Assembly: GCA_020057015.1 (NCBI GenBank)
Contig: JAGVGS010000037.1
Span: forward strand, 1-5,793
Direction: 5' to 3'
Length of the DNA stretch: 5,793 nt
Source of the DNA: Candidatus Omnitrophota bacterium
Lineage (GTDB): Bacteria > Omnitrophota > Gorgyraeia > Aquiviventales > Aquiviventaceae
This document shows positions 1 to 5,793 of the stretch, piece after piece; the stretch's first letter is position 1; every line of letters begins with the position of its first letter. The notes under the pieces were generated by a model, which saw only the letters and a program-made list of their open reading frames with translations, was not told the origin of the DNA and made no database searches. The position numbers and the translations under genes were made by a program.

Positions 1-1
1 G

Positions 2-196
2 CAGGCGCAGGGCGTTTGGCAAGCTGGCCGCTGGCAGGTGGTGCTGCGCCGACCGCTGGCCGGGGCCGGCAGCGGCTTGGCGCTGAAGGCGGGCCAGCAG
101 CTGAGCGCCGCATTTGCCGTATGGGACGGCGCGGCCAAAGACCGCAACGGGCAGAAGAGCGTGTCTATTTGGCACACCTTGGAGCTGGAGCGATAA
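2..196 (+). CDS. C-terminal end of a b-heme gamma subunit (NxrC-like, ethylbenzene dehydrogenase gamma family), 5' incomplete
   Basis: An open frame runs from the window edge to a TAA at 194-196, giving 64 residues. The visible part has the closing pattern of the ethylbenzene-dehydrogenase-type heme-binding domain: a 'GVWQAGRWQVVLRRPL' strand pair, then 'AFAVWDG' (about residues 37-43 of the fragment), then 'KSVSIWHTLEL' just before the stop. Family members (EbdC, DdhC, ClrC, SerC and NXR gamma) are periplasmic proteins holding one b-type heme and accept electrons from the beta subunit. A lysine near this end is a heme ligand in some members; K52 of the fragment is a candidate, unproven. Its stop lies only three bases before the nxrA start and in the same frame, so it is almost certainly in the same operon. 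The signal peptide and the other heme ligand lie outside the window. The family call is by eye from a short tail. Confidence 0.78.
   Translation, partial: QAQGVWQAGRWQVVLRRPLAGAGSGLALKAGQQLSAAFAVWDGAAKDRNGQKSVSIWHTLELER
187..190 (+). promoter_or_regulatory. Ribosome binding site of nxrA
   Basis: GGAG lies nine bases before ATG 200, inside the last codons of the gamma-subunit gene. An in-frame TAA at 194-196 makes ATG 200 the first possible ATG for the alpha subunit. Confidence 0.6.
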
Positions 197-199
197 CGC

Positions 200-265
200 A
201 TGCGGATCACACGCCGGCAATTTCTCAGGTATTCAGGCGCCACCGGAGTCGGGCTGTACCTGGCC
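200..265 (+). other. Twin-arginine (Tat) signal peptide region of NxrA
   Basis: Residues 1-22 read M-R-I-T-R-R-Q-F-L-R followed by a weakly hydrophobic stretch rich in G, A, V and L. T-R-R-Q-F-L-R fits the (S/T)-R-R-x-F-L-K consensus. The end of the hydrophobic part is approximate, no clear A-x-A cleavage site is visible, and the signal may not be cleaved. NxrB has no signal of its own, which fits joint export of a folded alpha-beta pair. Confidence 0.8.
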
Positions 266-3200
266 TCGCGCGAAGTGTGTCTCTGGGCGTTGGAGAGCGT
301 TACGAGCGTCGAGAATCCGCTGGCGCACTACCCCTCGCGGGACTGGGAGAAGCTCTACCGCGACCAATACCGCTACGACCGCACGTTTTCGTGGGTCTGC
401 TCGCCGAATGACACGCACGCCTGCCGGGTGCTGGCCTACGTGCGCAACGGTGTCGTGGTGCGCCTGGGCTCGCAGTACGACTACGACAGCTATCAGGATC
501 TCTATGGGAATCATGCCACCGCGAATTGGAACCCGCGCCAATGCGCGAAGGGCTTCACGTTCCATCGCCTCATGTACGGGCCGTATCGGCTGAAGCATCC
601 CATCATTCGCGCCGGCTGGAAGCAATGGGCTGAGGACGGGTTTCCCGAGCTGACCCCGGAGCGCAAGACCCGCTACAAGTTTGACAGCCGCGGCAGTGAC
701 CAGTTCGAGAAGATCGCTTGGGAAGACGTGTATCGCTATATCGCGAAAGCGCTCGTGGCGATTGCACGGCGCTACAGCGGCGAGAGCGGCCAGGCGCTGC
801 TGCGCCAGCAAGGCTATCCCGAGGAGATGGTCGAGGCGATGGGCGGGGCCGGCACGCGCACGCTGAAATTCCGCGGCGGCATGGGCCTCTTGGGGGTCTT
901 CGGGAAGTACGGCATGTACCGGCTCGGCAATACCATGGCGCTGCTGGATACCCACCTGCGCGGTGTTTCCCCGGAGGAGGCCAAAGCCGGGCGCGCGTGG
1001 TCGAACTACACCTGGCACGGCGACCAGGCGCCGGGGCACCCCTGGGTGCACGGGCTGCAAAACGCTGACTGCGATTTCAACGACTTGCGCGCCAGCAAGC
1101 TCATCATTCAGGATGGCAAGAATCTGGTCGAGAACAAAATGACCGACTCGCACTGGTTCATCGAATGCATGGAGCGCGGGGCGAAGCTCGTGACGATTGC
1201 CCCGGAGTACAGCCCGCCGGCCTCGAAATCCGACTACTGGATTCCCATCCGGCCGCAAACAGACGCGGCCCTCTTCCTGGGGATTACCCGGTTGATGATC
1301 GACCACCAGTGGTATGATCGCTCGTTTATGCTGCAATTCACTGATTTTCCGCTGTTGGTGCGCACCGACACGCTGCGCCGGCTGCGCGCGCACGAGATCT
1401 TCCCTGGCTACCAGGGGCAGCTGGCGAAAGACGGCCCTAGTTACAAGATCCAGGGGTTGAAGGACGAGCAGTACGCCAAACTCGGTGATTTTGTGGTGTG
1501 GGACGAGGGCCGCGGGCAAGCGGTGGCTCTGACGCGTGATGACGTGGGGCGGCATCTGGCTGCCAAGGGCCTTCAGCCGGCCCTCGAGGGGACGTTTACG
1601 GTCAAGACAGTCGAAGGCAAGGACGTCGAAGTGATGACGCTCTTTTCGCTCTACAAGATCCACCTCAAGGACTACGACCTCGACGCGGTGCACGAAATCA
1701 CCCACGCGCCCAAGGAGCTGATCGAGCGGCTGGCGCAGGACCTGGCGACGATCAAGCCGGCAGCCATCCATCAGGGCGAGGGGATTAACCACTATTTCCA
1801 CGCGACCGAAGCCAACCGCGCAGCGTACCTGCCGCTGATGCTGCAGGGCAACATCGGCAAGCCTGGTGCTGGGTGCTATGGCTGGGCCGGGAACTACAAG
1901 GCCGCGGTCTTTCAGGGCTCGCCCTGGACCGGGCCAGGTTTTAAAGGGTGGGTAGCCGAGGATCCCTTTGCGCCCAACCTGGACCCCAAGGCCCATGGCA
2001 AGGACATCCACGCCCACGCGTACTTCAAGGATGAAGAGCCGGCCTACTGGAACCACGGCGATCGGCCGCTGATCGTCGAGACCCCGAAAGGTGGGCGCAA
2101 GGTCTTCACCGGGCAGACGCATATGCCCACGCCCACCAAGGCGATGTTGTTCACCAACGTGAACCTCATCAACAACGCCAAGCACACCTACGAGATGCTC
2201 AAGAACGTCAACCCCCATGTCGAGATGATCCTCTCGATCGATATCCAAATGACCGCGACCATCGAGTACGCGGATATCGCGCTGCCGGCCAATAGCTGGC
2301 TCGAGTTTGAGGGCCTCGAAGTGACGGCCTCGTGCTCGAATCCCTTTCTGCAGATCTGGAAAGGCGGCATTCCGCCGATCTTTGATAGCCGGGACGATCT
2401 CATGATCCTCGCCCAGATGGCGGAAGCCTTAGGCCACGAGATCGGCGATCCGCGTGTGGCGCGCTACTGGCAGTTTGCCTTGCAGGGCCAGCGCGAGGTC
2501 TACATCCAGCGCTTGCTCGACTCGTGCACGACGACGGTCGGCTATCAGCTGAGCGACATCATGGCCGGCAAGTACGGCCCCCCGGGCGGCGCGCTCATGC
2601 TCTTTCGCACCTACCCGCGCATCCCGTTTTGGGAGCAGGTGCACGAGGATGTGCCGTTTTATACCGACCATGGCCGCCTGCAAGCCTACGCCGATGTGCC
2701 GGAGGCGATCGAATACGGCGAGAACTTCATCGTGCACCGCGAGGGCGCCGAGGCTACCCCGTACCTGCCCAATGCGATCGTGAGCAGCAATCCCTATATC
2801 CGCCCGCAGGACTACGGGATCCCGCGCAGCGCCGAGCACTGGGATGCGCGCACCGTGCGCAACATCAAGCTGCCCTGGGCCGAAGTGAAGCAGACGAAGA
2901 ACTTCCTGTGGGAGCGGGGCTTCCGGTTCTACTGCCTGACGCCCAAGAGCCGCCACCGCGTCCACTCGCTGTGGAGCAACGTGGACTGGCACCAGATCTG
3001 GGACTCGAACTTCGGCGATCCGTACCGCATGGATAAGCGCGCGCCCGGGGTCGGCGAGCAGCAAGTCCACATGAACCCCCAGGCGGCGAAGGATTTAGGA
3101 ATCAACGACGGGGACTATGTGTACGTCGATGCGAACCCGGCCGACCGGCCCTACATCGGGGCCAAGCCCGATGATCCCTTCTACCGCGTGGCGCGGCTGA

Positions 3201-3649
3201 TGCTGCGCGTCAAGTACAACCCCGCGTATCCCTATAGCGTGGTGATGATGAAGCATGGCACCTACATCGCCACGGAGCGCTCGGTCAAAGCGCACGAGCA
3301 GCGCGCCGATGGGCGCGCGCTTTCCTCGCTGGGCTACCAGGCGAACTTCCGCTATGGCTCGCAGCAGAGTGTCACGCGCAACTGGCACATGCCCATGCAC
3401 CAGACCGATACGCTGTTCCATAAAGCGAAGGTGTTCATGGGCTTCATTTTCGGCGGCGAGGCCGACAATCACGCGGTCAATACCGTGCCGAAGGAGACGT
3501 TGGTACGCGTCACCAAAGCCGAAGATGGGGGCTTGGGCGGCAAGGGCGTGTGGGCGCCGGCCACGACCGGGTACACGCCGGCAGCGGAAAACGAGACGAT
3601 GCGCCAATACCTCGCCGGCGGCTTTACCGAGACCGCCAAGGAGGGCTGA
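200..3649 (+). CDS. nxrA: Nitrite oxidoreductase alpha subunit, molybdopterin catalytic subunit (NxrA)
   Basis: Catalytic subunit that binds the Mo-bis-MGD cofactor and one Fe-S cluster (FS0) and interconverts nitrite and nitrate. At 1149 residues it has the length usual for Nitrospira-type NxrA. The N-terminus is a Tat signal (T4-R5-R6-Q-F-L-R plus a short hydrophobic stretch), so the enzyme is placed outside the cytoplasmic membrane. FS0 ligand candidates are C67, D71, C75 and C115. D275 in 'WHGDQAPGHP' aligns by eye with the Mo-ligating Asp222 of E. coli NarG. 'QGEGINH' (about 525-531) and 'GNIGKPGAG' (550-558) are cofactor-domain motifs. The C-terminal dinucleotide-binding domain starts near 'LTPKSRHRVHS' (913-923) and includes 'MNPQAAKDLGINDGDYVYV' (from 958). 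Long stretches such as 'NYTWHGDQAPGHP' and 'FRYGSQQSVTR' match Nitrospira NxrA as I recall it. Related nitrate, chlorate, selenate, DMS and ethylbenzene enzymes share the fold. The NXR-type assignment is strong; the direction of catalysis in vivo is inferred. Confidence 0.93.
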   Translation: MRITRRQFLRYSGATGVGLYLASREVCLWALESVTSVENPLAHYPSRDWEKLYRDQYRYDRTFSWVCSPNDTHACRVLAYVRNGVVVRLGSQYDYDSYQDLYGNHATANWNPRQCAKGFTFHRLMYGPYRLKHPIIRAGWKQWAEDGFPELTPERKTRYKFDSRGSDQFEKIAWEDVYRYIAKALVAIARRYSGESGQALLRQQGYPEEMVEAMGGAGTRTLKFRGGMGLLGVFGKYGMYRLGNTMALLDTHLRGVSPEEAKAGRAWSNYTWHGDQAPGHPWVHGLQNADCDFNDLRASKLIIQDGKNLVENKMTDSHWFIECMERGAKLVTIAPEYSPPASKSDYWIPIRPQTDAALFLGITRLMIDHQWYDRSFMLQFTDFPLLVRTDTLRRLRAHEIFPGYQGQLAKDGPSYKIQGLKDEQYAKLGDFVVWDEGRGQAVALTRDDVGRHLAAKGLQPALEGTFTVKTVEGKDVEVMTLFSLYKIHLKDYDLDAVHEITHAPKELIERLAQDLATIKPAAIHQGEGINHYFHATEANRAAYLPLMLQGNIGKPGAGCYGWAGNYKAAVFQGSPWTGPGFKGWVAEDPFAPNLDPKAHGKDIHAHAYFKDEEPAYWNHGDRPLIVETPKGGRKVFTGQTHMPTPTKAMLFTNVNLINNAKHTYEMLKNVNPHVEMILSIDIQMTATIEYADIALPANSWLEFEGLEVTASCSNPFLQIWKGGIPPIFDSRDDLMILAQMAEALGHEIGDPRVARYWQFALQGQREVYIQRLLDSCTTTVGYQLSDIMAGKYGPPGGALMLFRTYPRIPFWEQVHEDVPFYTDHGRLQAYADVPEAIEYGENFIVHREGAEATPYLPNAIVSSNPYIRPQDYGIPRSAEHWDARTVRNIKLPWAEVKQTKNFLWERGFRFYCLTPKSRHRVHSLWSNVDWHQIWDSNFGDPYRMDKRAPGVGEQQVHMNPQAAKDLGINDGDYVYVDANPADRPYIGAKPDDPFYRVARLMLRVKYNPAYPYSVVMMKHGTYIATERSVKAHEQRADGRALSSLGYQANFRYGSQQSVTRNWHMPMHQTDTLFHKAKVFMGFIFGGEADNHAVNTVPKETLVRVTKAEDGGLGGKGVWAPATTGYTPAAENETMRQYLAGGFTETAKEG
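3638..3645 (+). promoter_or_regulatory. Strong ribosome binding site deciding the start of the 88-residue protein
   Basis: AAGGAGGG within the last codons of nxrA contains a full AGGAGG (3639-3644) four bases before ATG 3649. It supports this start over an in-frame ATG at 3550, which would bury 99 bases inside nxrA. Confidence 0.75.
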
Positions 3650-3915
3650 TGCCGTACGGCGATCCGGATCCGGAAGACCCGATGGCACTCACCGGCGTGG
3701 TGCTGCCGGCGGCCGATGAGCACTCGCTGCGGGAGATGGCCAGCTGCTTTATTGAAGAGTTTCTGCGCGATGGGTGGAGCCAGGCGCAGTTGCGCGCGAT
3801 GTTCCGGAATCCCTCCTATCGCGGCCCCTACCTGGTCTGGCGGGAAAAGGGAGAGGCGTTTGTGGAAGCGGTGCTTCAAGACGTGCTGCAGCGCTGGCCT
3901 GTGAAACCGAGCTAA
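3649..3915 (+). CDS. Small conserved-looking protein of unknown function between nxrA and nxrB
   Basis: 88 residues, starting at an ATG that shares one base with the nxrA stop (TGATG) and preceded by an excellent Shine-Dalgarno. I do not recognise it with certainty. It opens with an acidic, proline-rich stretch (GDPDPEDP, about 4-11), then 'MALTGVVLP'. The rest looks mainly helical: 'SLREMASCFIEEFLRDGWSQ' (26-45), 'LRAMFRNPSYRGPY' (49-61) and a C-terminal helix 'GEAFVEAVLQDVLQRW' (68-83). It has one cysteine (C33), no metal motif, no signal peptide and no membrane segment, so it is probably cytoplasmic. I have an unverified impression of similar small proteins (a 'DP-DP ... MA..F.EEF...G' pattern) beside other respiratory molybdoenzyme genes. 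Its position between the two subunits that must be assembled before export suggests a role in maturation or as a minor partner, but this is inference. Strand, spacing and codon use fit the operon. Confidence 0.85.
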   Translation: MPYGDPDPEDPMALTGVVLPAADEHSLREMASCFIEEFLRDGWSQAQLRAMFRNPSYRGPYLVWREKGEAFVEAVLQDVLQRWPVKPS

Positions 3916-3919
3916 GGAG
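3914..3919 (+). promoter_or_regulatory. Ribosome binding site of nxrB
   Basis: AAGGAG overlaps the last two bases of the preceding stop codon (TAA 3913-3915) and sits six bases before ATG 3926, an ideal spacing. Confidence 0.75.
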
Positions 3920-3925
3920 CGACGT

Positions 3926-5191
3926 ATGCCCCAGGTGTTCAACTGGCAACTCGGCCGCGAGATGAGTTATCCCTATGAGGGGAGCTTCCCGCAGCGGCAG
4001 TTTGCCTTTGTCTTCAACCTCAACCGCTGCATCGGGTGCCAAACCTGCACCATGGCGTGCAAGTCGACCTGGACGTTTTCCAAAGGCCAGGAGTTCATGT
4101 GGTGGAACAACGTAGAAACCAAGCCCTACGGCGGCTACCCGCAGTTTTGGGACGTCAAAATCCTGAAGCAGCTCCACGAAGCCCAGCAAGAGCCCGGGCG
4201 CTGGGATGCCAAGACGCAGGATGCGCAGCACCCCTACGGCACCTACACCGGCAAGACGATCTTCGAGGCCCCGGTGCAGCAGGCCGGCCCCGAGCCTCAG
4301 CGGGTGCTCGGCTACCTCCCCACGGATGAGGAGTGGCGCTTCCCGAATATCTACGAGGACACCGCAGTGGGCAAGCCTGGCGCGCCTCTCACCTTCGACC
4401 CTGCCGGCACGCAACTGCCGGAGCATAAGACCTGGTTCTTCTATCTGGCCCGGTTATGCAACCACTGCACGTATCCCGGCTGTCTGGCCGCGTGCCCGCG
4501 CCAGGCGATCTATAAGCGCCCGGAGGACGGCATCGTGCTCATCGACCAGCAGCGCTGCCGCGGCTACCGCAAGTGCGTCGAAGCCTGCCCCTACAAGAAG
4601 GCGATGTACCGGCCCACGACGCGCATCAGCGAGAAGTGCATCGGCTGCTACCCCCGCGTCGAGGGCAAAGACCCGGAGACCGGCGGGCGACCGATGGAGA
4701 CGCGCTGCATGGCCGCGTGCATCGGGCAGATCCGCCTGCAGGGCTTGGTGAAAATGAATCCGGATGGCGCTTGGACCGAGGATCGCTACAATCCGCTGTA
4801 CTATCTCGTGAAAGTAGCCAAGGTCGCCCTGCCGCTGTATCCGCAGTTTGGCACCGCGCCCAATGGCTTCTACATGCCGCCGCGCTGGGTGCCCCGTGAT
4901 TATCTCAAGCAGATGTTCGGGCCGGGGGTAGAGGAGGCTATCGCCGCGTACCTGACGCCGGATCGCGAGTTGCTGGCGGTGCTGCAGCTCTTCCGCAAGA
5001 CCAACCTAATCATTGCGCGCTACGCGCTGAAAGAGGGGCCGAAAGTGTACGAGACGGAAATCCACGGCAAGCCCTTTACGCTCTACAACGACACGATCAT
5101 CGGCTATGGCGAGGACGGCCAGGAGCTGGTGCGTACCCAGGTGGAAGAACCCTTCCATGTGCGGCCGGCGCAACACCAGAATTCCATCTGA
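3926..5191 (+). CDS. nxrB: Nitrite oxidoreductase beta subunit, iron-sulfur electron-transfer subunit (NxrB)
   Basis: Electron-transfer subunit that carries electrons between the FS0 cluster of NxrA and the b-heme subunit. The 421 residues are close to the length of Nitrospira NxrB. Four cysteine groups are visible: C35-x2-C38-x2-C41-x3-C45; C178-x2-C181-x4-C186-x3-C190; C211-x5-C217-x3-C221, with Y214 where a fourth cysteine would be; and C238-x2-C241-x19-C261-x3-C265. By analogy with NarH this means three [4Fe-4S] clusters and one [3Fe-4S] cluster, the aromatic residue marking the latter (NarH has Trp there). Stretches such as 'MWWNNVETKPYGGYPQF', 'NHCTYPGCLAACP' and 'IHGKPFTLYNDT' are typical of NxrB. 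There is no signal peptide, so export with Tat-bearing NxrA is inferred. A good Shine-Dalgarno precedes the start. The first cluster has a fourth cysteine (C45) where I recall Asp in Nitrospira. Narrow alternatives are the beta subunit of a periplasmic nitrate, chlorate or selenate reductase. Confidence 0.93.
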   Translation: MPQVFNWQLGREMSYPYEGSFPQRQFAFVFNLNRCIGCQTCTMACKSTWTFSKGQEFMWWNNVETKPYGGYPQFWDVKILKQLHEAQQEPGRWDAKTQDAQHPYGTYTGKTIFEAPVQQAGPEPQRVLGYLPTDEEWRFPNIYEDTAVGKPGAPLTFDPAGTQLPEHKTWFFYLARLCNHCTYPGCLAACPRQAIYKRPEDGIVLIDQQRCRGYRKCVEACPYKKAMYRPTTRISEKCIGCYPRVEGKDPETGGRPMETRCMAACIGQIRLQGLVKMNPDGAWTEDRYNPLYYLVKVAKVALPLYPQFGTAPNGFYMPPRWVPRDYLKQMFGPGVEEAIAAYLTPDRELLAVLQLFRKTNLIIARYALKEGPKVYETEIHGKPFTLYNDTIIGYGEDGQELVRTQVEEPFHVRPAQHQNSI

Positions 5192-5793
5192 TGCCTGAGC
5201 CGACGACGGCTACGACCGCCTCGCCAATCGAGGCACTCCTGGCGCGCAGCGCCTTCTATGCCGGGCTGGCCATGAGCTTGCGCCGGCCGGACCGCGACGT
5301 CGCCCTCTGGCTGCAAGCGCACGAACCGGCACGCCTGGTTGACGTGGCGGCCCTCTTGAGCCACCCCCCCTCGCCGCTGACGGCAGCTACCCGACAGCTG
5401 GCCGCGCGTTTGCAGGCCGTGTCGCTGGTCGCCCTGGCTCAGGAGCATGACCAGCTCTTGGGGCATGCGGTGCAGGGTCCTTGCCCGCCGTATGAGTTGG
5501 AATACGGAGAAGCGCACAGCCACCGGCAACCGCAGGAGCTGGGGGATATCGCCGCCTTTTACCAGGCCTTCGGGCTGCAAACAGCCGCGGCCTCCCATGA
5601 GCGGCTCGACCACGTGGTCACCGAATGCGAATTCCTGCAGTTTGTCCTCTACAAACAAGCTTACGCAGTGGATGAGGGGGACGAGGACCATGCAGCCACC
5701 TGTGCGGCCGCGGCCCGGCAGTTTCTCGCAGACCACCTGGGGCGCTGGGCGCCGGCATTTGCGCTGCGGCTGAGCCGCCGCGCCGGGCGCGCC
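5191..5793 (+). CDS. TorD/NarJ-family molybdoenzyme assembly chaperone, 3' incomplete
   Basis: The ATG shares one base with the nxrB stop (TGATG) and the frame stays open for 201 codons to the window end. Diagnostic features of the TorD/DmsD/NarJ family are present: a helical N-terminal half, then 'CPPYELEYG' (98-106, the P-Y-E motif), 'QELGDIAAFYQAFG' (115-128), 'ERLDHVVTECEF' (137-148) and 'FLADHLGRWAPAFALRL' (178-194). Such proteins are cytoplasmic, bind the signal peptide or apo form of the catalytic subunit, and hold it until the Mo cofactor is inserted before Tat export; NxrA is the obvious client. No clear Shine-Dalgarno lies before the start, so translation probably depends on coupling to nxrB. 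Most family members are about 200-240 residues, so little is likely missing. Equivalent genes are called ddhD, clrD, serD or ebdD in related operons. Confidence 0.88.
   Translation, partial: MPEPTTATTASPIEALLARSAFYAGLAMSLRRPDRDVALWLQAHEPARLVDVAALLSHPPSPLTAATRQLAARLQAVSLVALAQEHDQLLGHAVQGPCPPYELEYGEAHSHRQPQELGDIAAFYQAFGLQTAAASHERLDHVVTECEFLQFVLYKQAYAVDEGDEDHAATCAAAARQFLADHLGRWAPAFALRLSRRAGRA

Noticed and set aside
233..2248. Long minus-strand open frame (671 codons) opposite nxrA
   Set aside because: It is antisense to a gene with clear family motifs throughout. Long antisense frames are expected in GC-rich genes with strong third-position bias, and its translation resembles no family I know.
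3550..3648. Upstream in-frame ATG extending the 88-residue protein to 121 residues
   Set aside because: The added 33 residues would lie inside the nxrA reading frame and look like an arginine-rich shadow translation, while ATG 3649 has a perfect ribosome binding site.
200..3649. Cytoplasm-facing NarG-type nitrate reductase or Nitrobacter-type NXR
   Set aside because: The Tat signal, the C-x3-D-x3-C FS0 pattern, the 1149-residue length, the EbdC-like gamma gene and the absence of a NarI-like gene in the window all fit the periplasmic NXR group instead.
3661..3672. GATCCGGATCCG direct repeat
   Set aside because: It encodes the D-P-D-P part of the small protein, is only two units long, and has no other copies nearby.
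3916..3925. Possible promoter or terminator in the largest intergenic gap
   Set aside because: Only ten bases are present and they contain the nxrB ribosome binding site. No hairpin with a T-run was seen anywhere between genes.
3095..3942. Minus-strand open frames opposite the nxrA 3' end and the 88-residue gene
   Set aside because: They overlap recognised or well-supported plus-strand genes completely and show low-complexity composition typical of shadow frames.
5364..5370. C7 run in the chaperone gene as a possible frameshift or slippage site
   Set aside because: The TorD motifs after the run are in the same frame as the start codon, so there is no sign of a frame change.
5104..5736. Minus-strand 210-codon frame at the window end
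   Set aside because: It lies opposite the TorD-like gene, which has conserved family motifs in the plus frame.

Overview
The window is GC-rich bacterial DNA carrying one tightly packed, single-direction (+ strand) operon fragment for a nitrite oxidoreductase (NXR) of the Nitrospira/anammox type. This enzyme belongs to the type II branch of the DMSO reductase (molybdopterin) family. Both ends are cut: the first gene lacks its 5' part and the last lacks its 3' end. No gap between genes exceeds about 10 bases, so no internal promoter or terminator is expected, and I saw none.

Layout: (1) 2-196, C-terminal tail of a periplasmic b-heme subunit (gamma/NxrC-like, ethylbenzene dehydrogenase gamma family); (2) 200-3649, complete 1149-residue catalytic alpha subunit (nxrA) with a Tat signal peptide; (3) 3649-3915, an 88-residue protein I cannot name, lying between alpha and beta; (4) 3926-5191, complete 421-residue iron-sulfur beta subunit (nxrB) with four cysteine groups; (5) 5191 to the window end, a TorD/NarJ-like assembly chaperone, 3' incomplete.

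How the genes work together (family knowledge plus inference): the chaperone and cellular machinery load the molybdenum cofactor into NxrA. NxrA and the signal-less NxrB probably cross the membrane together through the Tat pathway on NxrA's signal. Electrons then pass from the Mo centre through the FS0 cluster of NxrA and the four clusters of NxrB to the b-heme of the gamma subunit, and on to a cytochrome c or other carrier. In nitrite oxidisers the reaction is nitrite to nitrate. Close relatives can run it in reverse as nitrate reductase, and sequence alone does not set the direction.

Organism: NxrA and NxrB look, from memory, very like those of Nitrospira over almost their whole length. However, the GC-rich composition, the gamma-alpha-orf-beta-chaperone gene order, and a cysteine in NxrB where I recall aspartate in Nitrospira suggest a relative outside the well-known Nitrospira species. 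A member of Nitrospirota or another phylum with the same periplasmic NXR is possible (for example a Methylomirabilota-like lineage). I cannot fix the taxon from this window.
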